This document shows, in pieces, positions 8,292 through 16,636 of a stretch of DNA of 64,000 nt. The notes beneath the pieces were generated by a model that was given only the letters and a program-made list of their open reading frames with translations, was not told the DNA's origin and searched no databases. Source of the DNA: Actinoplanes lobatus. Its GTDB lineage: Bacteria > Actinomycetota > Actinomycetes > Mycobacteriales > Micromonosporaceae. The stretch lies in assembly GCF_014205215.1 (NCBI RefSeq), contig NZ_JACHNC010000001.1:9792501-9856500 (forward strand), in the 5' to 3' direction. The position numbers and the translations under genes were made by a program. Positions within the stretch are counted from its first letter, which is position 1. Each line of letters starts with the position of its first letter.

Positions 8292-8774
8292 TCAGGAGCC
8301 GCGGCGGTGTTCGAAGATCAGGTAGGTCTCGGTGCCGGCGACCAGGCGGGTGCCGCTGAGCCGCTCGGTGATGATCGAGCGGAGGTCGTCGACGTCGGCG
8401 CAGGCGACGTGCAGCAGGAAGTCGTACGACCCGGAGACGAAGTAGACGTCGCGGACCGCCGGGATGCCGGCCAGCGACTCGGCGAAGCGGCCGATCTCCT
8501 CGCGGGCGTCGGATCGGATCCGCACGGCGATCATGGCCTGGATCGGGCGGCCGATCCAGGCGGGGTCGACGTCGGCGTGGAAGCCGCGGACCGCGCCGAT
8601 CTCGCGCAGCCGGCGGATCCGGGTGAGGCAGGTCGACGGGGCGATGCCGACCCGTTCGGCGAGCGCGTTGTTGGGCATCCGGCCGTCGGACTCCAGGAGG
8701 CTCAGCAACTCCAGGTCGATGTGATCGAGGCCTCGAACATCCTTCGGCAGATCGGTCACCCGAGACCGCCGCAT
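8292..8774 (-). CDS. Lrp/AsnC-family regulator, probable alanine dehydrogenase regulator
   Basis: A 160-residue regulator from ATG 8774. The N-terminal winged helix is DLELLSLLESDGRMPNNALA followed by VGIAPSTCLTRIRRLREIG, and the C-terminal ligand-binding ACT-like (RAM) domain contains VYFVSGSYDFLLHVACADVD. An in-frame ATG at 8861 would add 29 residues without family character; neither start has a strong ribosome site, so the start is uncertain. It is divergent from the alanine dehydrogenase gene 113 bp away. This is the classic arrangement in which an Lrp paralogue activates ald in response to alanine, which I infer here. Confidence 0.88.
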   Translation of the reverse strand: MRRSRVTDLPKDVRGLDHIDLELLSLLESDGRMPNNALAERVGIAPSTCLTRIRRLREIGAVRGFHADVDPAWIGRPIQAMIAVRIRSDAREEIGRFAESLAGIPAVRDVYFVSGSYDFLLHVACADVDDLRSIITERLSGTRLVAGTETYLIFEHRRGS

Positions 8775-8887
8775 CGAAGGATCTGCCCATGGACGTAAGC
8801 GTTCAGAATCTTCTTCGCTCGTGTTGCCCCCGGGCTGCACATCGTTCCACTCTATCGCCATCGGGAGTTGATGGCGGAAGGAACCCC

Positions 8888-10003
<1,116 letters not shown>

Positions 10004-10125
10004 CCGGGCGGCTAGCGCCGCACGGTCCGGCCCGGGCGGCTAGCGCCGCACGGTCCGGCCCGGGCGGCTGGCGCCGCACGGGCCACTGTGGGCACGGTTT
10101 GGTTTGGGCGGCTGGCGCCGCACGG
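10004..10125. repeat. 28-bp tandem repeat downstream of ald
   Basis: The unit beginning CCGGGCGGCTAGCGCCGCA occurs at 10004, 10032 and 10060, 28 bp apart, with a degenerate fourth copy near 10106. Each unit holds a short hairpin (GCGGC TAGC GCCGC), so the array could end ald transcription. The remainder up to about 10258 holds a dispersed repeat and no supported gene. Confidence 0.85.
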
Positions 10126-10130
10126 GCCAC

Positions 10131-10180
10131 CGGGTTCGGCGGGTGACCACCCACTCACGCCCGGCGGGCGCGGCACGGTC
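10131..10180 (-). repeat. Dispersed intergenic repeat, copy 1
   Basis: On the minus strand this begins GACCGTGCCGCGCCCGCCGG and is identical for 27 bases to the plus strand at 56360-56386; the following roughly 24 bases remain similar (for example GTCACCC and CCGAA). The two copies lie 46 kb apart in opposite orientation, both downstream of a gene. Confidence 0.75.
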
Positions 10181-10258
10181 TGGACCGGTGATCAGCTCGC
10201 GGGGAGCGGCGGGGGCTTTTGGTAGGCGTACCGGACAAAGGTTTGAAGCTCTGTTGCC

Positions 10259-10423
10259 TCAGGCGGCCGTGTGCAGGGCGCGCTCGTGTTCGGGGTCGAG
10301 TGCGGTGGCCGGCCGGCCCTCCGGGCGGCGGATGTCGACCAGCTCGACGTGGTCCTCGGGCCGGATCCGGGCGGGCAGTTCGCCGAAGCGCCGGCGCCGT
10401 TCGGTGGCGGTCTCCTCGGTCAT
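10259..10423 (-). CDS. Small 54-residue hydrophilic protein of unknown function
   Basis: ATG 10423 to TGA 10259 gives a charged peptide starting MTEETATERRRRFGELPARI and ending in EHERALHTAA. Codons have consistently G/C third positions (for example GAG GAC CAC GTC GAG CTG GTC GAC ATC CGC), which supports translation despite the short length. It has no membrane segment, signal peptide or cysteines. It stands alone between alanine dehydrogenase and the oxygenase gene, divergent from the latter. I do not recognise the family. Confidence 0.6.
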   Translation of the reverse strand: MTEETATERRRRFGELPARIRPEDHVELVDIRRPEGRPATALDPEHERALHTAA

Positions 10424-10470
10424 GCCCCGATCATGCGCCGTCGTGTGCGGATCGCGCCATCCCGCTTTTA

Positions 10471-10495
10471 ATTTAGGAAACCTTACTTTATATTT
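10471..10495 (+). promoter_or_regulatory. AT-rich promoter region of the chitin oxygenase gene
   Basis: In a locally AT-rich stretch lies TTTAGGAAACCTTAC, with AGG/CCT arms, followed by a possible -10 TATATT near 10489. The inverted-repeat character suggests a regulator site controlling the secreted oxygenase. I cannot name the regulator, and no consensus DasR site was seen. Confidence 0.4.
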
Positions 10496-10538
10496 CTGTC
10501 ACATCCATCAATCGACATCCGTCATTGGAGGGAGTGGC

Positions 10539-11228
10539 ATGCGCAAGTTTCTGGCCCTGCTCGCCGTCGCCGCCCTGGGGACCGCGGGCTCGATACTGGT
10601 CGCCTCACCGGCGGCCGCGCACGGATATGTCTCGTCACCGCCCAGCCGGCAGGCCCTCTGCGCGCAGGGGCGGGTCTCCTGCGGGCAGATCAAGTACGAG
10701 CCGCAGAGCGTCGAGGGCCCCAAGGGCCTACGGAACTGTCACGGCAACAACGCCGTCTTCGCCGAGCTCAACGACGACAGCAAGGGCTGGCCGGCCACCA
10801 ACGTCGGCACCTCGCAGACGTTCACCTGGATCAACACGGCCCGGCACGCGACGACGAGCTGGGAGTACTTCATCGGCGGCACGCGGGTCGGGTACTTCGC
10901 CGGCAACAGCCAACAGCCGCCGGCGACGCTGTCGCACACCGTCAACCTGAGCGGGTTCTCGGGACGGCAGAAGGTCCTCGCCGTCTGGACGATCGCCGAC
11001 ACCGCCAACGCGTTCTACTCGTGCATCGACGTCAACATCGGCGGCACCGGCGGGGGCGGCACCACTCCCCCGCCGACCGGATGCTCGGCGGCGGCGTGGA
11101 GCAGCAGCGCGGTCTACGTGGGCGGCAACCTGGTGTCGCACAACGGGCGTACCTGGCGGGCCAAGTGGTGGACGCAGGGCGAGACGCCCGGATCCGCCGA
11201 CGTGTGGGCGGACCAGGGCGCCTGCTGA
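10539..11228 (+). CDS. Secreted AA10 lytic polysaccharide monooxygenase with C-terminal CBM5/12
   Basis: A copper enzyme that oxidatively cleaves crystalline chitin or cellulose outside the cell. The 229 residues start with a signal peptide cut after AAA, leaving His28 as the mature N-terminus (HGYVSSPPSRQ), which is obligatory for the copper histidine brace; the second brace His is probably His103 in TARHATTSW. A Gly/Thr/Pro linker at about 172-187 leads to a carbohydrate-binding module (AAWSSSAVYVGGNLV and WRAKWWTQGETPG) of the CBM5/12 type common on chitinases. GGAGGGAG precedes ATG 10539. Chitin is the most likely substrate, judged from the module. Confidence 0.95.
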   Translation: MRKFLALLAVAALGTAGSILVASPAAAHGYVSSPPSRQALCAQGRVSCGQIKYEPQSVEGPKGLRNCHGNNAVFAELNDDSKGWPATNVGTSQTFTWINTARHATTSWEYFIGGTRVGYFAGNSQQPPATLSHTVNLSGFSGRQKVLAVWTIADTANAFYSCIDVNIGGTGGGGTTPPPTGCSAAAWSSSAVYVGGNLVSHNGRTWRAKWWTQGETPGSADVWADQGAC

Positions 11229-11232
11229 GGGT

Positions 11233-11260
11233 TTCGGGGAGCCGCACGCGGCTCCCCGAA
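11233..11260. terminator. Bidirectional terminator between the oxygenase gene and metQ
   Basis: TTCGGGGAGCCGC, a 2-nt loop and GCGGCTCCCCGAA form a perfect 13-bp stem between two convergent stops (11228 and 11263). It probably serves both genes. Confidence 0.85.
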
Positions 11261-11262
11261 GA

Positions 11263-12084
11263 TCAGAACGCGGCCAGCACCGAACCCTGGTACTTGTCCT
11301 CGATGAACTTCTTCACCTCGGCGGAGTGCAGCAGCTTCTCCAGCTTCACGACCCGCGCGTCGGTCTCGTCACCGGCGCGGACCACGACCAGGTTGGCGTA
11401 CGGGTTGTCGTCGCCGGCCTCCAGCACGAGCGCGTCGGTGGCCGGCTTGAGCCCGGTCTCGATCGCGTAGTTGCCGTTGATCACCGAGATCGCGGTGTCC
11501 TCCAGGCTGCGCGGCAGCTGCGCGGCCTCGAGCGCCTTGAACTGGAGGTTCTTCGGGTTGGCGGTGATGTCCTTCTCGGTCGCCTTGACGCCGACGCCGT
11601 CCTTCAGGGTGATCAGGCCGTTCTTGGCGAGCAGGGCGAGGGCGCGGCCCGAGTTCGACGGGTCGTTCGGGATGCCCACGACGCCGCCGGAGGGCACCTC
11701 GGCCAGGGTCTTCACGGTCTTGGAGTAGACGCCGAGCGGCTCGATGTGCACCGGCTTGAGCGCGGTGAACTTGTAGCCCTTCGACGCGACCTCCTCCTCC
11801 AGGTACGGGATGTGCTGGAAGTAGTTGGCGTCCAGCTGCTTCTCGCTGAGCGCCACGTTGGGCTGGATGTAGTCGTTGAACTCGACGATCTCGATCTTCA
11901 GGCCCTCGGCGGCGGCCAGGTTCTCGGAGACGTACTTGAGGATCTCGCCGTGCGGGACCGGGCTGACGCCGACCTTGAGGGTGTCCTTGTCCGCGCTGTC
12001 GGAGGAGTCGGACGAGCCGCACGCGGCCAGGCCCAGGGTGAGGGTGGCGGCGGCCAGGACGGCGGCGAAGGAGCGGCGGCGCAT
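11263..12084 (-). CDS. metQ: Methionine ABC importer lipoprotein (NlpA/MetQ family)
   Basis: The surface-anchored binding protein of a D/L-methionine importer. The 273 residues have lipobox LAAC with Cys22 and the family pattern DTLKVGVSPVPHGEIL, DANYFQHIPYL, GIPNDPSNSGRAL and NGNYAIETGL. ATG 12084 has AAGG upstream; a longer frame adds 36 non-family residues. It is the last gene of the leftward metN-metI-metQ operon. A GC hairpin lies in the gap before it (12129-12152). Confidence 0.93.
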   Translation of the reverse strand: MRRRSFAAVLAAATLTLGLAACGSSDSSDSADKDTLKVGVSPVPHGEILKYVSENLAAAEGLKIEIVEFNDYIQPNVALSEKQLDANYFQHIPYLEEEVASKGYKFTALKPVHIEPLGVYSKTVKTLAEVPSGGVVGIPNDPSNSGRALALLAKNGLITLKDGVGVKATEKDITANPKNLQFKALEAAQLPRSLEDTAISVINGNYAIETGLKPATDALVLEAGDDNPYANLVVVRAGDETDARVVKLEKLLHSAEVKKFIEDKYQGSVLAAF

Positions 12085-12128
12085 GATGAGCCTTTCATTT
12101 CGATGGGCGTTGAAGGAATTGAGACGGA

Positions 12129-12152
12129 CCCCGGCCCGGGTCACGGCCGGGG
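12129..12152. other. Hairpin between metI and metQ
   Basis: CCCCGGCC and GGCCGGGG, 8-bp arms with an 8-nt loop, in the 73-bp gap between metI and metQ. It may act as an mRNA stability or partial-termination element that sets the relative dose of the binding protein. Inference only. Confidence 0.45.
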
Positions 12153-12157
12153 GGTGT

Positions 12158-12814
12158 TCAGCGGTGTGACAGCCTGCGGACGAGCAGGTCACCGAGCATC
12201 TGGACGAGCTGGACGAGGATCACCAGGGCCACCACGGTCGCGATCATCACTTCGGTCTCGAAGCGCTGGTAGCCGTACCGGATGGCGAGGTCGCCGAGAC
12301 CGCCGCCGCCGACCACCCCGGCCATCGCCGAGTAGCCGACCAGCGCGATCACCGTGATGGTCAGGCCCGCGACCAGGGCCGGAAGGGCCTCGCGGAGCAG
12401 CACCTTGCCGACGATCTGGGTGCGGGTGGCGCCCATCGCGGTGGCCGCGGCGACCACGTCCGGCGGCACCTCGCGCAGCGCCGACTCGACGATCCGGGCG
12501 AAGAACGGGATGGCGCCGATGGTCAGCGGGACGATCGCCGCGTCGGTGCCGATCGTGGTGCCGACGACCATGCGGGTGAACGGGATGACCGCGACCAGCA
12601 GGATGATGAACGGCAGCGACCGGCCGACGTTCACGATCAGGCCGAGGACGGCGTTGAGCGGCCGCATCGGCAGCAGGCCGCCGGGGCCGGTGAGCACCAG
12701 CAGCACCCCGACGAGCAGACCGCCGACGGCGGTGAGCAGCGCCGACACGCCGACCATCCAGGCCGTCTCGCGCACCCCGACGTCGAGCAGCTCGTAGATC
12801 TCCGACCAGGTCAT
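12158..12814 (-). CDS. metI: Methionine ABC importer permease
   Basis: A 218-residue inner-membrane subunit with five to six helices and the MetI pattern TAWMVGVSALLTAVGG, NVGRSLPFIILLVAVIPF, IVESALREVPPDVVAAA (the ATPase-contact EAA-like loop) and AGVVGGGGLGDLAIRYGYQRF. The ATG at 12814 overlaps the stop of the 26-codon micro-ORF (ATGA) and its ribosome site GGAGG lies inside that micro-ORF, so its translation should depend on the micro-ORF being read. Confidence 0.94.
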   Translation of the reverse strand: MTWSEIYELLDVGVRETAWMVGVSALLTAVGGLLVGVLLVLTGPGGLLPMRPLNAVLGLIVNVGRSLPFIILLVAVIPFTRMVVGTTIGTDAAIVPLTIGAIPFFARIVESALREVPPDVVAAATAMGATRTQIVGKVLLREALPALVAGLTITVIALVGYSAMAGVVGGGGLGDLAIRYGYQRFETEVMIATVVALVILVQLVQMLGDLLVRRLSHR

Positions 12815-12891
12815 GCCGCCACCTCCGCTTCGCTCCGGCGTCGCCACGACCTCAGCACTGAGCCCGATGATTCGCTCGCAAGCTCGCTCAT
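12811..12891 (-). CDS. 26-residue coupling micro-ORF, copy A
   Basis: ATG at 12891 overlaps the TGA of metN (ATGA) and the ORF's own TGA overlaps the ATG of metI (ATGA). The peptide begins [12 protein letters not shown], has [10 protein letters not shown] in its second half and is Ser/Glu/Arg-rich with no membrane segment. Codons such as CTT, GAA, TCA, AGG and CGA are unusual for this genome. A second copy (32461-32541) has 73 of 81 identical bases in exactly the same place between another ATPase and permease pair. It supplies the upstream stop, the downstream ribosome site (GGAGG) and both overlaps. Whether the peptide or only its translation matters is unknown. Confidence 0.65.
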   Translation of the reverse strand: MSELASESSGSVLRSWRRRSEAEVAA

Positions 12892-13859
12892 GCCGCCACA
12901 CCCCGTTTGCGCAGGTAGTCGAGGGCCTCGCGGTTGTCGTCGGGGGCGCCCGGCAGGGCGAGACGCCAGCGCCCGGCGCGCGTCGCGGCGAGCGTTTCCA
13001 CGGAACCACCCAGGATGCGTACGTCGAGAGCGAACCGCCGGGCCAGTTCCGCGATGATCGGCTCGTCGGCCTCGGCACCGCTCACCGTGATGTCGACGAT
13101 CGTCTCCCCGGCCGTGCCGGTCACCGGCTCCAGCGGGAACAGGTCGCGGGCCAGCTCCGACTCCGGCCGCCGCAGCAGGTCGGTGATGGCGCCGGATTCG
13201 GTGAACCGCCCGTCCCGCATCACCGCGGCCGACGTGCAGATCCGCTTCACCACGGTCATCTCGTGGGTGATCAGCAGGATGGTGAGGCCGAGCCGGCGGT
13301 TCAGGTCGAGCAGCAGCCGCAGGATCGAGTCGGTGGTCTCCGGGTCGAGCGCCGAGGTGGCCTCGTCGGAGAGCAGCACCCGGGGCCGCGCGGCGAGCGC
13401 GCGGGCGATGCCGACCCGCTGTTTCTGGCCACCGGACAGCTGGGCCGGGTACGCGTCCGCGCGCTCGCTGAGACCGACCAGTTCGAGCAGCTCGGCGACC
13501 CGGGCCTTGCGCTCGGCCCGCGGGGTGCCGGTCACCTCCAGGGCGAACGCGACGTTACCGGCCACGGTGCGTGAGGAGAGCAGCGCGAAGTGCTGGTGGA
13601 TCATCCCGATCCCGTGGCGGGCGGTCCGCAGCCGCTTGCCGCGCAGACCGGTCAGCTCGACGCCGTCGACCGTGACCGTGCCGGCGTCCGGCCGCTCCAG
13701 CATGTTGACGCAGCGCAGCAGGGTGCTCTTGCCCGCGCCGCTGCGACCCAGGACACCGAAGACCTCGCCCTCACCGACAGTGAGGTCAACCCCGTCGACA
13801 GCCCGCACCGAGCCATTCCTGGAGCGGTACGTCTTACGAAGACCGCCGATTTCGATCAC
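12888..13859 (-). CDS. metN: Methionine ABC importer ATPase
   Basis: A 323-residue cytoplasmic ATPase. Walker A is GRSGAGKST, the signature is LSGGQKQRVGIARAL, Walker B is RVLLSDEATSALD and the switch His is in LLITHEM. About 90 C-terminal residues after position 240 form the ACT-like NIL domain by which methionine inhibits MetN transporters. GTG 13859 (VIEIGGLRKTY, a typical MetN start) is preceded by AGGGTG; an upstream ATG at 13898 is the alternative. It is the first gene of the metNIQ operon; the end overlaps the micro-ORF. Confidence 0.93.
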   Translation of the reverse strand: MIEIGGLRKTYRSRNGSVRAVDGVDLTVGEGEVFGVLGRSGAGKSTLLRCVNMLERPDAGTVTVDGVELTGLRGKRLRTARHGIGMIHQHFALLSSRTVAGNVAFALEVTGTPRAERKARVAELLELVGLSERADAYPAQLSGGQKQRVGIARALAARPRVLLSDEATSALDPETTDSILRLLLDLNRRLGLTILLITHEMTVVKRICTSAAVMRDGRFTESGAITDLLRRPESELARDLFPLEPVTGTAGETIVDITVSGAEADEPIIAELARRFALDVRILGGSVETLAATRAGRWRLALPGAPDDNREALDYLRKRGVAA

Positions 13860-13900
13860 GTTGAACACCCTGCTCAGCAGTTGTGACGAGCGTCGCAATG

Positions 13901-13933
13901 CCTACTGAACAAGTAGGTCTTTGCGTCCGTCAA
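13901..13933 (-). promoter_or_regulatory. metNIQ promoter region with inverted repeat
   Basis: A -35-like TTGACG (minus strand, 13933-13928) is followed by the inverted repeat CCTACT tgttc AGTAGG at 13917-13901, placed where a repressor would meet polymerase. I saw no SAM riboswitch-like structure in the short leader. Assignment as operator is inferred. Confidence 0.4.
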
Positions 13934-13989
13934 AGCTAGCCGGAGTCACCGCCGGAAACCACCTCCTGTAACGACCCTCACGAGAGATG

Positions 13990-14661
13990 TCACTTTCCGG
14001 CGCGGGACTCGTGGACCAGGATCGCCACCTGCACCCGGTTCGCGCAGCCGAGCTTGTCGAGCAGCCGGGAGACGTACGCCTTCACGGTCGGCACGCTCAT
14101 GTGCAGCTCCGCGCCGATCTCCGCGTTGGAGCGCCCGGTCGCCACCGCGTCGGCCACCTCCCGCTCCCGCTCGGTGAGCCGGTCGAGCACCGCCGACGCC
14201 CGGCTGCCGCGGCCGCCGTCGCTCTCCGGGTCACGGGCCACCGCGTACCCGATCAGGCGCGGCACCACCGACGGCGCCAGGATCGACTCACCGGCGGCCG
14301 CCCGCCGCACCGCGTCCAGGATCTCGGTCGGCGCGATGTCCTTCAGCAGGAAGCCGTTGGCCCCCAGGCGCAGCGCCCCGAGCAGGTTCTCGTCGGTGTC
14401 GAAGGTGGTCAGCACCACGATCGCCGGGGCCGGGCCGTACCGGCGCAGCTCGGCGGTCGCGGCCAGGCCGTCCGTCCGGGGCATCCGCACGTCCATCAGC
14501 ACCACGTCCGGCCGCAGGCGCCGGGCCAGCTCGACCGCCTCGGCGCCGTCGCCCGCCTCACCGACGATCTGGATCTCCGGCGCCGCGCCCAGCACCAGCG
14601 ACAGGCCCACCCGCACCAGCGGGTCGTCATCGGCGATCAGCACCCGGATCAGCTCGGCCAC
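13990..14661 (-). CDS. NarL/LuxR-family response regulator
   Basis: A 223-residue DNA-binding regulator. The receiver domain has acidic pocket ADDD near the N-terminus, phospho-acceptor Asp in PDVVLMDVRMP, Thr in LTTFDT and Lys in LKDIAP. The C-terminal LuxR helix-turn-helix is LTEREREVADAVATGRSNAE followed by VPTVKAYVSRLLDKLG. The start overlaps the kinase stop; GTG 14661 is preferred because GGAGG lies 10 bases before it, whereas GTG 14670 is too close. Pairs with the kinase encoded just upstream. Targets unknown. Confidence 0.92.
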   Translation of the reverse strand: MAELIRVLIADDDPLVRVGLSLVLGAAPEIQIVGEAGDGAEAVELARRLRPDVVLMDVRMPRTDGLAATAELRRYGPAPAIVVLTTFDTDENLLGALRLGANGFLLKDIAPTEILDAVRRAAAGESILAPSVVPRLIGYAVARDPESDGGRGSRASAVLDRLTEREREVADAVATGRSNAEIGAELHMSVPTVKAYVSRLLDKLGCANRVQVAILVHESRAGK

Positions 14662-15824
14662 GGCAACCACGCCTCCAGATCGAAACTCAGGCCCGCGCCC
14701 GGGTGGGTGCGGACACCGTGCGACAGCCGCCCGTGCAGCAGCTCCACCCGTTCGGCCAGCCCGACCAGCCCGGCGCCCGCCCCCGGAACCACGCTGCGCG
14801 CGATGCCCGGCAACGGGTTGGAGATCAACAGATGCAGCTCACCCTCACCGGTGCTCTCCAACAGCAGGCGTACGGACGTGCCGGGCGCGTGCTTGCCCGC
14901 GTTCGTGAGGCCCTCCTGGATCAGCCGGTACAGGGTCCGCCCCAGTGAGGCGCTGATCGGCAGTCCGTCCAGGTGGTTGACGGTGCTCACCCGTACCCCC
15001 GCCCGGTCGGCGTCGGCGAGGAGATCGCCCAGGTCTCGCAGGTCGGGTTGCGGCCGGAGGCCGTCGCCGTCGCCGTCGCCGGCCCGCAGCACGCCGAGGA
15101 TCTCGCGCAGGTCCTCGAGGGCCTGGTGGGCGCTGTCCCGGATGGTGGCGGCCGCCTTCGCCACCTCCTCCGGGGTCAGGTCGGGACGGATCTGGAGGGC
15201 ACCCGCGTGCAGGCTGACCATCGAGATCCGGTGGGCGAGCGCGTCGTGCATCTCCCGGGCGATCCGTTCCCGTTCCAGCGAACGCAGGCGGTCGGCCCGC
15301 AGCCGCGTCTCCTCCTCGGCGCGGGCCGCCCGCTCCCGCAGCGACGCGATCAGCTCCCGCCGCGCCCGCGCCGCCAGCCCGATCGCGACCGTGGCGGCGG
15401 TGATCGCGACAGTGAGCGCGACGGCGACCACCGCCGGCACGGCCGGGTCCGGATTGAGCCACGTGAAGAGCAGCCCGGTCACCAGGCTGAGCGCGGTGAC
15501 CAGCACCGTCGGCCGCCCGCGCCGCAACGTGACGACCGTGAAGAGGGCGATCAACGAGGCCACGCCGGCGCCTTCGGCGACCACCGAGACGAGGTTGAGG
15601 AAGACCGCCACCGCCACCGGCCACCGGTGCCGCCACCAGAGCGCCTGGGCGAGGACGCACCCGGCCACCAGATGCAGGAACACCTGCTCGTCGGTCAACC
15701 CGCGGCTGGCCTGGGCCTCGCCGAGCACGAACGCCGCACCGAGATAGGCGGACAGCACGGCCGCCACGTCCCAGACGCGCTGCCTGTTCCGCTCCTTCCG
15801 CTCCGCCTCGGTCGCGGGTGTCAT
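14649..15824 (-). CDS. NarL-type sensor histidine kinase
   Basis: A 391-residue membrane kinase. Residues 15-155 hold about six hydrophobic helices with little extracellular sequence, so it probably senses within or near the membrane. A short coiled coil leads to the HisKA_3 dimerisation region with the phospho-accepting His in REMHDALAHRISMVSLHAG, and a C-terminal ATPase domain (EGLTNAGKHAPG, then GAGLVGLAERV). It overlaps the YqeB-like gene upstream and its response regulator downstream, so all three are probably one transcript. Confidence 0.92.
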   Translation of the reverse strand: MTPATEAERKERNRQRVWDVAAVLSAYLGAAFVLGEAQASRGLTDEQVFLHLVAGCVLAQALWWRHRWPVAVAVFLNLVSVVAEGAGVASLIALFTVVTLRRGRPTVLVTALSLVTGLLFTWLNPDPAVPAVVAVALTVAITAATVAIGLAARARRELIASLRERAARAEEETRLRADRLRSLERERIAREMHDALAHRISMVSLHAGALQIRPDLTPEEVAKAAATIRDSAHQALEDLREILGVLRAGDGDGDGLRPQPDLRDLGDLLADADRAGVRVSTVNHLDGLPISASLGRTLYRLIQEGLTNAGKHAPGTSVRLLLESTGEGELHLLISNPLPGIARSVVPGAGAGLVGLAERVELLHGRLSHGVRTHPGAGLSFDLEAWLPWPS

Positions 15825-16522
15825 GAGCGCACCAGCGGGCGCCAGAGCTGGTGGGCGCCGTCGTCACGGACCGCGTAACCCAGCTTCTCCAATGAGCCGC
15901 GCAGCTCGGCGGCCTCCTTCGCGGCCTTCTTGCGCAGCGCGACGGAACGGGCCGACAGCACCGCCTCGACGGCCACCGGCAGCTGACCGCTCTCCGGAAC
16001 CCACCGCTGGTAGAGGCCGGCGAACGGGTCCTCGGCCCGCCAGGGGTAGCCGTGCTCGCGGAAGACCCGCTCCAGCACGTCCTGTTCGGCCTGCGGGTCG
16101 CCGTGGAACACCCGCCGCGACTCCCGGTCCAGGATCACCAGGGCGGCGTCGTCCACGAACAGGGCCCCGATCTCCGAACGGGCGACGACGGCCTCGCTCT
16201 CCCCGGTCCGCAGCCGCACCTCCTCGGCGCCGACCGTGACCCGGACGGTGCCGCGCACCAGCTCCACGCTGGCCAGCGCGCCCACCACCGCGAAGATCGC
16301 GGCCTGCACGACGGCCTTCCACCAGGTGTCGACCGAGGCGGCCACCCGCCACACCACACCGAGGACCGGGAAGCCCACGTCGACCAGCCATCGGGCGGCC
16401 ACCGGCAGCGCGAACCCGATCAGCACGCCGAGCGTGGCCGGCCCGAACACCACCAGGACGCGGGCCACCGGCGAGAACGTCAGCACCGTCCCGTCCTGCC
16501 GTGACGCATCGCCGCCGCTCAT
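15821..16522 (-). CDS. YqeB-like conserved membrane protein
   Basis: A 233-residue protein with two hydrophobic segments (about residues 20-45 and 70-95), a PH-like cytoplasmic domain (VRGTVRVTVGAEEVRLR, IGALFVDDAALVILDRESRR) and a charged helical C-terminus. This is the general pattern of the actinobacterial YqeB family, recognised by appearance only. ATG 16522 is chosen over a GTG four codons earlier. The stop overlaps the kinase start, so it may modulate or be transcribed with the two-component system. Function unknown. Confidence 0.7.
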   Translation of the reverse strand: MSGGDASRQDGTVLTFSPVARVLVVFGPATLGVLIGFALPVAARWLVDVGFPVLGVVWRVAASVDTWWKAVVQAAIFAVVGALASVELVRGTVRVTVGAEEVRLRTGESEAVVARSEIGALFVDDAALVILDRESRRVFHGDPQAEQDVLERVFREHGYPWRAEDPFAGLYQRWVPESGQLPVAVEAVLSARSVALRKKAAKEAAELRGSLEKLGYAVRDDGAHQLWRPLVRS

Positions 16523-16636
16523 GTCCCCGACCACCCGGTTCCCCTGCCCGGCCTTGCGGTGACCACGCTATTTCGGGCCGTCCAGGCGAACCAGTCGTCC
16601 GAAGTCGGCCGGTTCTGACTTTGGTATATCCGCCGT

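Noticed and set aside
12815..13078. Longer MetI start reading through the micro-ORF region
   Set aside because: The added residues are an out-of-frame reading of the micro-ORF and of metN; ATG 12814 has both the GGAGG and the family N-terminus.
13860..13989. SAM-type riboswitch upstream of metN
   Set aside because: The leader is too short and I could not build any of the known SAM aptamer cores; only a simple inverted repeat is visible.
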